Shown: one piece after another, positions 48,902 through 59,561 of the stretch
How positions within the stretch are numbered: the stretch's first letter is position 1
Layout: the number at the start of each line of letters is the position of its first letter
DNA from: Malurus cyaneus samueli
Taxonomy: Eukaryota; Chordata; Aves; Passeriformes; Maluridae
Direction: 5' to 3'
Assembly: GCA_009741485.1 (NCBI GenBank)
Contig: CM019214.1
Span: 6,141,705 to 6,205,704, forward strand
Length of the DNA: 64,000 nt
Made by a program: the position numbers and the translations under genes
The notes under the pieces: model-generated
Told to the model about the DNA's origin: nothing
Database searches by the model: none
What the model saw: only the letters and a program-made list of their open reading frames with translations

Positions 48902-50441
48902 GGCACTGATTTCCTGTAGAAACCCCTTCAAAAAAGTGGAATATCTGCTTTCTCATTTTAAATACAGTGCAATTATTGCAGTGCTGTCCTATGGTACATT
49001 ATAAAATCTGTAAATCTATGAGAGAGTTTCTAAGTTGAGAGAAAAATTAATACACAACAAATTTCTTATCTATATAATTTACTCAACAAACAAGCAAAAG
49101 TACATTTTAAAAATTATTGTTGAAAAAAGGCATTTGTAAGCTCATACTTGCCAAAACTCTAGCATGTTGCCCATCAAATCAAATGTCTGGTGAATTTTCT
49201 CTTTTCTCTCTAAGTATTTACTTACAGCCACTAGAGTAGCTTTTCTGATTTTCATCCAAGAAGCAGTCAGATAGTCCTTGAAGAGCAGCTAAAAGTATGA
49301 ATAATGTTTATCAAAGCCTTTTTTTTTTTTCCTTTTAAATTTTACATAATAGGCGGTGACATGGACATCACAGTGGGGTGGCATTTAGAAAATCAGTTGG
49401 GTAGCAGGCAAATGGAAACCCTGATCTCCTAAAAGCTTAATAAAAGCACTGCCTTCCTTTGAAATTGCTGCTGTGAATGTCCTTCCTTTCCATCCATGCA
49501 GGGATGGTGAATCCATTACATGCAGGGCAGTGGATGGAACTCTCCTACTGGTACAGCCCATTCTAGTCCTGCATTCTGATTACACTGTACAGAAATGTGT
49601 GAGTAATCTGTAATCTCTTTTTAAATACACAGCAACATGAAACATTTCACCCACTGGCTTATTCATCACAGGAGGGCTCAGTGGTGGTGGTAGAACAAGG
49701 CACGTTGGTTCATACACCAAAAATGTTCACTTTCCTATGTAAGTTGGTATCACCTACCAGTCACAAAGAGTTGCTCCCAGTTAAAAAAAAAAAAAAAAAA
49801 AAAAGAAAAAAATTATTTGAAAAGGTTTATCCTATCCTATTTGAAAAGTTTAGGATGTTAATATCTTTCAGTTGAAAACTTGTATTGTGGAAACGACTGT
49901 ATCAGCAAAAGCTCAGAAAGATTTTTAATCATAGCACTTGAGCAGGTCATGTCTGCCAAGAACCTGACAAATCCTGTGCAGAATAACTAAACAGATCCCT
50001 TCTGAGAGATCAGGAGGAATCCAGGAACTTAGTGCAGAGATCATGGAGGATTTGTAATTGGACCACCATGGAAGGACACGAATTTACAAAAGTATTGCTT
50101 CAGATGTAGGGTCTAAATGCAGGTCTCACTGAAAAAGCCAAGAGACATGACAAAGTTTAAGAGCTGATATTTTGAGTCTAAATTCCTGAGACAGATGATA
50201 TTGATCCTGTATTTAAAAAAAAAAAAAATAACTTGAGGAGCTTTTTGTATTGTCACTCTGCCACTTATTTTACCTTTTCAAGTAACATTTGAAAGGCTTA
50301 CAAGGAGGTTCTGCCAAACGTTTCTGTTTTTTTCAGTCTAAAGGTTCCAAGCTCTGAGGCATCTCCAGGCATTGTGTGGCAATTGACTAGTCTTAAAGTG
50401 CAAGGAAAATAGGGAAAAATCCTTAAAGTGCAAGGAAAATA
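48902..50441. other. 1.54-kb segment absent from the first copy
   Basis: This interval separates two sequences that are adjacent at 47980/47981. It is single-copy in the window, AT-rich, has A runs at about 49783-49803 and 50216-50229, and contains no recognised protein. I see no terminal inverted repeats, clear target-site duplication or LTR-like ends, so a transposon insertion is not supported. Deletion or misjoining in the first version is equally possible. Confidence 0.75.
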
Positions 50442-50447
50442 GGGAAA
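50391..50447. repeat. 28-bp tandem duplication at the insertion edge
   Basis: The unit CTTAAAGTGCAAGGAAAATA followed by GGGAAA occurs twice in a row, at the right boundary of the 1.54-kb segment and partly overlapping the resumed duplicate. In the first copy the corresponding point reads only AGGAAATAC. Confidence 0.9.
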
Positions 50448-50674
50448 TACATCTCTGTAAAAATCATACATAATCAGTGACTCTTTAAATAGCACACTAA
50501 GTTTGTATTACAAACTCACACATATCTACATACAATAAGGTCAATCAACACATTCAGAAAACATAGATGAATCTGCTGATAAACAACTCAACATTGTTTT
50601 AAAGTTCAAATTAACAAGAGACAGTTGAAGTGAGCTTGTTGAACTATTTGGGATTTCTAAACAGTATTGCAAAA
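50442..50674. repeat. Second copy of 47981-48213
   Basis: Begins at GGGAAATACATC and matches the first copy through CAGTATTGCAAAA, with single-base indels and a few substitutions. The sequences diverge afterwards. Confidence 0.92.
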
Positions 50675-51724
50675 AAAATATTAGTTCAGACATGATTTAA
50701 AGTAGTTTTCTGATAAGTAATTTAGGATGTTCATGTATAGCAATGCTGTAGACTATGACAGCAAACCAAGTAGGTTTAAGAAGAAAGAAAAGTTAATGGA
50801 AAACCCACAAAGATGGGTTTTATTAGCCACAACAACCTCAGGCAACACACAAAGAGTTCTGTCAATACTGAATGCTACAAAGTTATAGATAGCACAGATG
50901 GCTTTTCCAATCAGTGATTGTACAAATCCATGTTTCTAGTGATTGGCTGGAAAAAAATGATGAGGTTTATCTAATTTTCTCTGTCAGGCTGTTTATTGCT
51001 CTGTACTAGTAAAAGTTAAAAATGAACTCTTCCAGAACAACTTCCTTAAATTTAAAAATTTCCGAACAAAATTATCTCTAAGGTTGGCAGTCTCAAATTA
51101 AATTATTTTGGTTCTCATTTTGCGAAATGGCTTTGCCTAGTCAGCATCAGTATTTAAATTTGTATTTGCTTATTTCTGGCAGACAGTCACTCATCAGGAG
51201 TCGATACAGAAGGCCAGACATAATGATGCTGCTTAATCCCACAGGTTTTATTGCAAACTGTTAAATGTTTATCAGCCTGCTGTAGTCGTATCTGAAGATA
51301 ACAGACTTTACAGCTTTGTTATTTAAATCCAGAGCTGATTTTCAGGCATAATTTTGAGACCAAGTCTTCAAAGGAGCTCTGAGTACTTCTGCTAAAACTG
51401 ACCTGCAATTATTAGTTTTTCTTCCAGAGCCATGAGTAAATGGCCTTAAAACAGATACCGGAGAAGATTTTTTAAAAATAAAGAAGCAAGCTACCATCCA
51501 TCTTAATGCCACAACTCACTGATGGGGCACGTGTTCAGTGCCCATTTCTTTACCCAAACCAAAAGGGCACTCAGGTGAAACTGGAAGATAAAGACTTAGA
51601 GAATTTTCTAGCCATAGAGTAATTCTTCCTGCCATGTCCCATGGGTTTTGTCCTGAGATTAGAGTAGATAATTAGAAGGCAATTAGTAACATATGTGGAA
51701 AGCAGCAGTGGAGACTCTACCATG
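50675..51724. other. AT-rich intergenic DNA
   Basis: Single-copy sequence with no gene, RNA or repeat recognised. Confidence 0.55.
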
Positions 51725-52051
51725 CCTGGAAAAGAGGCTTTGGGGTGATCTAATTGCAGCCTTCCAGTAGCTGAAGGGAACTTACAGGAAAGATGGGGCA
51801 GGACAATTTACAAGGGCACACAGGGACAGGACAAGGCAGAATGGCTTCAAACTGAAAGAGAGTGGGTTTAGATCAGATATGTGAAAGTTTGCACTGGGAC
51901 AAAGAAGTTGGGGACACCACATCCTTGGAAGTGTTCAAGGGTTTGGATGGGGCTCTGAGCAACCTGGTCTAGTGGAAGGGATAGAATTCAAGGTCTGCTT
52001 CCAACCCAAACCACTCCATGATTCTATGATTGATTCTATGATTCTGTGATT
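51725..52051 (+). mobile_element. CR1 LINE, 5'-truncated 3' end
   Basis: The sequence follows the CR1 3' region. It has GATCTAATTGCAGCCTTCCA and AGCTGAAGGGAAC, then a GGGTTTAGATCAGATAT word, CATCCTTGGAAGTGTTCAAG, TGGGGCTCTGAGCAACCTGG and CTTCCAACCCAAACCACT. It ends in repeated ATTCTATGATT/ATTCTGTGATT octamers at 52018-52051. CR1 is the dominant LINE of birds and reptiles, lacks a poly-A tail and ends in such octamers. Only the 3' ~330 bases remain and no coding sequence is present. Several substitutions and a missing segment after CTAGTGGAAGGG indicate moderate age. Confidence 0.92.
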
Positions 52052-52055
52052 GTGT

Positions 52056-52330
52056 CTCTTGGGAGGTTGTTCCAGAGATTGATCCTGCTGTAAAAATTTC
52101 TTTCCTATGTTGAGATAAAGTCTGTCCCAGTGCAATCTGTACCTGCTGCCCTTATCTTGTTCATGTGGCTACTTGGGAAGGGACTGTGATCTTTCCTAAC
52201 TTTGGAAATAATCAGAATATAAATAGATCAGAATAAATAATCAGAATATAAACAGTTCTATAAGTGAGGCCCTATCAAACTAAATTCAGGATAGACCTTT
52301 CCAGAGGTACACAATATTTGCAGTTTGGCC
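52056..52330 (-). mobile_element. Probable older CR1-type LINE fragment (minus strand)
   Basis: Text such as GAGGTTGTTCCAGAGATTGA, GCTGTAAAAATTTCTTTCC, CCCAGTGCAATCTGTACCTG and CTATAAGTGAGGCCCTATCA parallels the reversed internal 3' region of CR1-like LINEs. It is more diverged than the CR1 just before it and in the opposite orientation, so the two sit tail-adjacent. The call rests on recalled family patterns; the boundaries are approximate. Confidence 0.5.
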
Positions 52331-53089
52331 ATCCATGAGAGAGTGATTAAATGAGAGATGTTTCCTGAACTGACATCTCTAAGTGATGCACTTTTTGATT
52401 GTAATATTTTATTGATTATTTTCTATGAATTGCCCCAGTTCTCTTCTCAGCATCACCTAAACCCCCTTTGGCATATATGTGGCTCTTCCTGTAATGTCAT
52501 TAATGAATATTCTAATGAGAATGAATATGAAAAATTATCCTTGAAAATTTTTTTTACTAATCTCTATTTAGAGAACTCTTCATATAAACATTTTGTATTC
52601 TCTTGCTTATCCAGCTCTTTATCTCCCTTAGAGTTCTTCACTTTATTTCTACAAGGTAGATCTTAAGTCACTGTACTGTAACAATTGAGTAAATTATCTA
52701 TTTAAATCTAAGTCAGTTAGAAAACAATGTATTGTTTTTGTATTTGTTTTTGTATTTTGTATTCATATTTTTACATAGTTATTGTATTTGTTTTATAAGT
52801 TTGGATGTTTTTTTTGCTGTAAAAGCATATTTAAATCATCATCATTTACCTTTCATATAATCTTGTATATTTTATCACTCTTTGTTTCTCTGTGTTAATT
52901 TGCTGTCCTTGAGAATATATTCAAAGATGTTGAAATTTGGACACAAAAATTAATGGAAGCTAATTTTTTTGCACTGTTACAGAGGCTGAGGTGAAGAGCT
53001 GCAGAAGGGCTTGAAGAAACAGAAAAATATTTTTGCATATTATTCTCTCAATACCTTAAATACTGAAAAAAAGTAAATCGAATTTTAAG

Positions 53090-53275
53090 TAATAATGCAT
53101 AATTACATATCCAGAGAGCTGATAATAAAGAGTAAAGTACAACAAACTGTAATCCAATCACAAAGGCAAAGCATGCAAATGAAACAATCAGGTTAAAGAT
53201 GCTGAATTGGCAGCGTTTAATAAAGATTTATAGAGAAAGAATATAATTTAGCATAGCAAAAAAAAAAAAAATCTA
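53090..53275. promoter_or_regulatory. Candidate enhancer-like non-coding element
   Basis: CAATCACAAAGG (about 53155-53166), ATGCAAAT (53173-53180) and GAAACAAT (53181-53188) lie within 35 bases. These resemble HMG-box (SOX or TCF) and POU octamer sites in close spacing. Chance occurrence in AT-rich DNA cannot be excluded. Confidence 0.25.
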
Positions 53276-55619
53276 TTAGCAAATATAATCTCCCTGATGC
53301 AATTTCTTTTTGGTACATGCTAATTCTTCTATTAACAAATCTCCAATGATTTTGCATTGAATATTCAAGGGAACTGAGTCAATATTAGGGAATCATATTA
53401 TTTCCTGCCAGAAAGAAAAGGATTCATTACAGCTACAGAGAAGCCATTTGAACACATGAAATAAAATATTGATGAGTATTAAGTGACACAGGATCCAAAT
53501 GCTTGAGACCCATGGAGTTTTCATGGTAACCACCACCCCTGAATCCAGGATATCTGATGTCTGCCTCATTGTTCCTGTCTTAATTTAGATTTTTGTTTAT
53601 TCCATTCAAATATTATGTTTCAAAATGCAGTACTTTATACAAAGATTTATATATACAATAAAACAAATAATCAATATATTCTATATTTGATCCTAATGAT
53701 CACAACAGCTCAGTCAGCTGTTGTGTGGAGGGCATTACCATGCTCTGTTTTGGTCTGAAAAGATTTAGAAGAGCCTTACCTACCACAAAATTGCATCCTA
53801 CTTAAAATGAGTACAACTAAAGCACTTTGTTGAATAGGTAAGATGGGCATAAGCTTACTTTTAAATTAACTTTGCTCTTTGATTTTAGAAAATTCAATAT
53901 ACATCCATTGACTATAGATAGTCTAGAAAATCCAGCAGAAAATCTTTCTTCTTTTGTGTGACTGACTTGATTTTGACTCACCACAATTAGAACATACCTA
54001 AGTAACAGCACACAGAGTAAAATACAAGTAAATTTGATTTTTAATTGACAATAATGACCAGACAACATTTGGATTCTTTATTCATACACACTGCAGGATG
54101 CTTCTCACTGTTCATGATTCCTACAGAAAATGAGCATTAATTACATTCTGAAAGCATTTATCATATAGCTACGTTGATTCTCTACTAACAGGCAATTTTC
54201 ACTGTTTCCTCCTTTAAAAACACTCTGTAATCTGAGTTAGGGAAGGGCCCTGCTCTGTGAGGTGTTGGCATGAGGTCCAAGCCAACAACCAAAACCAACT
54301 TACAAAGTGTGATTTCCTAATGTCGTTTGTGTCACACTTACAGAGGGAAGATAATTTTAGCTAGGATTCAAGCAGTCGAATCTGGAACACAAACTGGTTT
54401 ATAGCCAGCACAAATCTGCAAGCATTTAATCTTCCTGAGAGACCAGAAATTATATTAGCTGCTCACATGGCATAGCACTGCCAGACTGCAATTACTGCTG
54501 GAGGGCTCCACACTTGAGCCCCTCAAAACCCAAGGGCACCACAGGGCACCAGTGCTTTGGCACTCCCCAAATGGGCTTTTGCCCACTCCCTAGTTTTTTT
54601 TTTTTGTTTTTTTTTTTTTTTATTTTTTCAGCATGTTTTCACTCTTCCCATTTCCTATCCCACACTTAAATGACAGGAACCCTCACTTTAGTGCTTAATG
54701 ACTAGGGAAAGGGGCGTGTGAGGAGCAGAGAGCAAAATTAAAGTTAAATATGTCCCTCTGCTAATTCAATAATTAAAAATGTTCTCTCTGTAACCTTGTT
54801 CAGAGCAGCACTTAGGTTTCTCTGAAATCTGTGGCTTTATTCACACTTTAAAGTTATGTGCTTCAGTACCAAGTGTCTTCATACAGATTCATAAACTTAC
54901 TTTTCCTCTTCCTGTCCAGGAGCTCAAAAAACATTCCTTTTGCAATAACTAAGAAAAAAAAAAAAATTGAAAGGCTTTTTACTATGACAAAAAAGTTACT
55001 TTGATTTTCAAATAGGATAGGAAATTTCTGCCATCAGTGAAAAGGTTAAGCATTTCATCAGGAAATCAAAAACCAATACTGTTGCTTCTGTTACTTTTAG
55101 GTGTCTCTTTTCTGTATATTAGAAGAAAGGAAAGTGTCTAAAGATTTTTTTTTTGGGTTTTTTGTTTGTTTGGTTTTTTTTTGTTTTTTTTCATATTCAG
55201 CAATGTTTAGATTTCCTGGGAAGGAGAGAACAAAACTATATGACAAAGACCTACATGAATCAATTAAAAATTTTGGAAGTTGTTTTGTGCTTTGAGAAGG
55301 ATTTTTCATTGAGCTGGTTTTCTTAGCTCCTGTAAGGGCTGCTGCTTGGCTGCCATGGTGCATGTGTTTGACAGCCTCCCTGCTTTTCTTTCCTGGTTGG
55401 GAAACAGGAAAATTCTTTGCTGTGACAGCTCAACTATTTACAGTCACCCTGAAGTCACACACAGAGAAACAATGTCTGGGCAGCATCAGGAACAACTTGG
55501 CTCTCCAGCAACTGAGCTGCTAAAACCAGAGTAGTAATGTGCAATCACAGGGGTAGAGCATCAATGAACAGCAAGATATTGGGATATTGAAGTCATTTTT
55601 CACACCTCTACTAAAGTGA

Positions 55620-55880
55620 ATAAATTACATTCATTCATCTGTGTCGAACCTTAATTGTCAACCTGCGTTTATGGACTCGCAGGGCTTTTAAAAATACTTG
55701 TTATCAGAAAATGTGCACTATTATAAATTTCATTAAAAGCATATTTAAGGCATGCAAAATTGTGTTCTTCGTCACCAAAAAGTAATGATCCATTGTATGT
55801 TTATTTTTGCATCCAGCTAATAAAATGCAATGAGAAGTGACACAGTAATGCCTAGTTGCTGAAGAAGTGCATATATTTTC
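55620..55880. promoter_or_regulatory. Candidate conserved non-coding element
   Basis: A stretch with balanced composition lacking low complexity. It includes TTAATTGTCA, a TTTATGG (55668-55674) homeodomain/CDX-type word, and GGCATGCAAAATTG. It differs in texture from the flanking homopolymer-rich DNA, which is why I noticed it. No direct evidence of function. Confidence 0.2.
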
Positions 55881-56695
55881 AGGATGAATAAAGTTCTTAC
55901 AATGCTGACTACTGTCAGACTTAGTCAGTGATCAGAATTAAAAAATAAAAAAAATTAAAAAAAAAAAAAAATCTCTCCTTACTGGTGTGGGTTTTAGTCA
56001 CATTCATTCATATATGTTTTAAAAACCTGAGTTCTCTGTTTCATCTTAGATGTAACTGACTCATAGTAAGCTGGGGATATTCAAGGTGTCCTTCATGGAA
56101 ATTTAGAGAGAAATGCAGAGATTCATCTCCTAATTTGTGCATTCTCTGCACTGCATTTGGTGTACTGTGGTGTACTAACACTGTACTGTATAGTACATAA
56201 TGCATAGTGCATTATGCAGCTTTACATTCTTAGTTCAAGACAAAGAAATCATAATCAACAACAAAAAAAAAAAATAAAAATTCCTGAGTTAGAAACCATA
56301 AAGCCATTAATCAATCTCAGTAAATTTCATTCTCATAGCTATGATTGTATTCTTCTGTCATTGGGCTAAAAGCTCCCCTGGAGTAACTTTTCCAGAAATG
56401 AAACTCCTTTGACCTGGTGTTCCATCAGTGCTGTGGGAACGAGCCCTGGCAGTGTGAGCTCTTTGGAGTCAGAGCTGTGAAAAAAAATAATGCAGATGCA
56501 ATTTCATGTACGTTTCTGTAGGCAACCCTAGTCTAGCTGTAGGGCAGATTTCAAGTCACTCGACTTCAAGGCAAATCAAAGCAGAGAGGAATAATTTCCT
56601 GCCTCTTTGATAGGTACACAAACTCTGAACAGAGCGCGGTCACATTCTGCCTGGAAACTGCAACAGCTGCGGAAAACATATGGAGCTGCCATGGA

Positions 56696-56939
56696 AGAAA
56701 AGCTGGTTTGTGGAGTGAGACCCTAATCAAAGTGATTGATGCTGGATGTGATGCAGAAATGCAGTACATATCCCTTTTGAAGGAAGATGCTCGAGAGATA
56801 AATACAAAATGCTCGAGAAAAGCTGTTTGGTTTGTGGAGTGAGACCCTAATCAAAGTGATTGATGCTGGATATGATGCAGAAATGCAGTACATATCCCTT
56901 TTGAAGGAAGATGCTCGAGAGATAAATACAAAATGCTCG
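56696..56939. repeat. Tandem duplication, 120 + 124 bp
   Basis: Unit one (56696-56815) and unit two (56816-56939) are nearly identical. Unit two has a four-base expansion in the GCTGTTTGGTTTGTGG part and one G-to-A change (GGATGTGATG to GGATATGATG). Each ends with ATGCTCGAGAGATAAATACA and AAATGCTCG. Such low divergence indicates a recent duplication. No open frame crosses both units with protein-like content. Confidence 0.97.
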
Positions 56940-59319
56940 AGAAAATGGAACAGGCTGAAACACCTGTAATACCTCTACGATAGATGTTAAAATCACTTAG
57001 AGTTATATTTGCAATGAATCATTTTCCTTAATGTAAAATATAGAAGATATCAAGTAAAATTGAATTTCTGGTCCAATATTGACCATGACATATCTGATTT
57101 TTTACACTATTATTTTATTCTCTTTTTGGTAGTTAGGACCGTTAAGTTACTTATTGGAAAAAGGTGTGATATAGCAATTTATTTTTAATAGGATACAGAA
57201 CTAGGGTATAGCCAATGAATCTCTTGTTAAAGGCCAGTTTCTATTAAATTTGCTAGCAATGAATATTAATATCAAAGGGTAACCATTTTGAAGTCATTGG
57301 ACCTTTGCCATTATTATTGAGGGAACTTTTCTTTTTCAGTAATTAGATCAGGATTCTGAAGACAGAACATGTAATTTCCTGCTAATGAATCAACAAATAC
57401 ACCAGTATTATAAGTCATGCTAATTTTCATTTTTCTTACAAGACAGTGAGCAATAGTTGTTTCAGTTTCTGAAATTCTTTTAGAGACCAAGAGAAAAGCT
57501 GAGAGAGTCTAACTCACTATTTTCATGAAGAGCTGGTACACTTGGAGTACCCTTGTTCCATACATGCAAACTGAAAACAGTAATTTTGGGGTGTAAATGG
57601 CACAGACTTGCTTTTTAGAAGAGTTTTGACTGCCTTTCATGCTGGATTTCTTTCCCTGCATCTTTTATTTATTGTCATATGTAAGGAAAATGGTAAATCA
57701 TTCTTATTAGATGTTCACATGACCAGGTAGGATGCTGCTTAAAACAATATTTGAGAAAGTCATATTCAGGCAACATGTTCCTTTTAGTTTCCAATATTAT
57801 TTAGAATACTTATAAACCTTAAGTGGTGGACCTTAATGTAACAATAAAGAAAATTATGTTTGAGTAAATGAGTAAATAAAATCTCAAGTGTAACAGAATT
57901 ATTCTACTGTGCCTGAGACCAACAGATGGGACAAGCTGAAATTATTCTGTGCATCCTCAGACTCTAGAAAATCACACCTAGACAGTATACATGTTTTATA
58001 CCTGTTGCTCTGCTAGCAATAGCATCTCCAGAAAAATTAAAAAAAAAACACATAAGAACCTTGGGGTAACTAAAATGAGGGAAAAAAACTTAGAATGGAC
58101 AACTAACTTACAAATAATTCAGTTCACAGCAGATTTTCTCCAGTCACTATATATCAGTGACTATTTCAGCTGTCTGCAGAGTTTTCTGTATGGATGAACA
58201 TGTTTTCTGTTAGAACAGTCCAGGTGGTAAAGTGACTGCAATAAAAACTTGTGCTTCCAGATACAGTAGATCTCTTTTATATATTTATGACATTTGGCAA
58301 ATGTCCTGCTCTCAAAATCATGAGTGCATTTACCTCCCCCTGAAGTAACTGAAAGCCAGCAATTCTCTGGATCAGTACAGCCAGGATCAGCAATTACAGG
58401 GCTCAATAAAATCATTTCAGTTAAGGCCTTTTCTGTGTAAGCACATTTTACAATAGAGGAAATTAATTTTCTTTTAGAAATATTTTAATTGCACAGCAAT
58501 CTGTTTGATATCAAGATTTCTTTGCAATCAAAAGCAGCAAAAGCTTTTTGGGCAATCACCAAAGGCTCAAATTTTTCCTTGCAGCAATTTTACTGCACAC
58601 TCCAAGCAATTACGTATAATTTAACACATATTACATTTTGAAAGGAAAGTCAATAGCTTGCCTATCATCCTAACCTTTAAATTCTGATGAAAAATATCCA
58701 TGACAGTGGAAATAATCCTCTACTTGTCCAAGCATGTATTTAGGGACAAAGACTACAAAAAGGTTTGTGCTGTAATTTTCCTCCACTCCATTTCTCTAAA
58801 GAAAATTCATTTAGGGGGGTGCATGGAGTTGTTGATGCCCTCTCTGCTCACACACACAGACACACTGTCCTCACCCAAAGACAGCAGGGAGCCCACCTTA
58901 CACCCAGCTCCTTCCCTTCAACACTGACAGCAAAATCAGTATCTGCAGAACTGCTGGACCTGACCCTGGCTATGGGACCTAGGAAATTTTACCTAATTTT
59001 TGCATTAAAATACTATATAATATAATTTTTTTTTTTTTTTAAAGCCCTATTGCACTCCAAAGGATAGTTCTCCAAAGATTTTTTTATTTTTTCTCCTGTA
59101 TGTAGTTTCTCACTTTCAAAAACTGTGAAGAGAGCAACTGTGATGGACGTTGTACTAAAAGTCTGCCTTCCATAATTTATTCTAGATACTCTTTAGATAT
59201 ATTAGACCTCTTGAAATACTGAAGTTGCACTACACCAAGACAGAGGAATATTCTGAGGAATAGTCACGAGCAGGTTGAAAACTTATGGGTAAGGGTCAAA
59301 TAAAAAGGCAACAAAGGGA
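56940..59319. other. AT-rich intergenic DNA
   Basis: No gene, RNA or known repeat recognised. It includes a short CACACACACAGACACAC patch near 58850 and a T run near 59027-59040. Confidence 0.55.
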
Positions 59320-59561
59320 AATCAGTGTTTGGAGTCTGTTGCAGGTGGTTCAGTCAAGGGGAATCTGTTGCCAAAGCCTTCTTGCTCCAGCTCCAGGAGG
59401 TTCTGCACTCACAGGGTCTTGTCCTGCTGGGGAACTTCAGCCACCCCAAAATCTGCTGGACAAGCAGCCCAGTGACCTGTAGGCATTCCAGGAGACTGCT
59501 GGGATGCGTGGGGGATGAATTCCTAAAGCAGGTAATAAGCCCACCACACGGGATGCAATAA
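59320..59561 (+). mobile_element. Decayed CR1 LINE ORF2 endonuclease fragment
   Basis: The frame at 59325-59561 translates to a segment that follows the C-terminal half of the CR1 apurinic-type endonuclease. A GVCCRW segment stands where the family has a GVCYRPP-like motif. Then come LVLLGNFSHPKICW (residues 32-45, about 59418-59459), a HSRRLLGCVGDEFLKQVI stretch, and the start of the following PT/RR-type region. In active elements the motif is GDFN, carrying catalytic Asp and Asn. Here it reads GNFS, so both are lost. Similarity fades after about 59560. It is a non-functional relic, not a host gene. Confidence 0.8.

Larger units (their letters stand above)
52331..56695. other. AT-rich intergenic DNA
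   Basis: No gene recognised. T/A runs occur near 54594-54622, 55146-55190 and 55942-55970. Two stretches (53090-53275 and 55620-55880) look enhancer-like by word content. Open frames, including 52358-52666 (102 codons), show no known domain. Confidence 0.55.

Noticed and set aside
48902..50441. 1.54-kb segment as an LTR retrotransposon or DNA transposon insertion
   Set aside because: No long terminal repeats, terminal inverted repeats, coding remnant or target-site duplication was seen at its borders.
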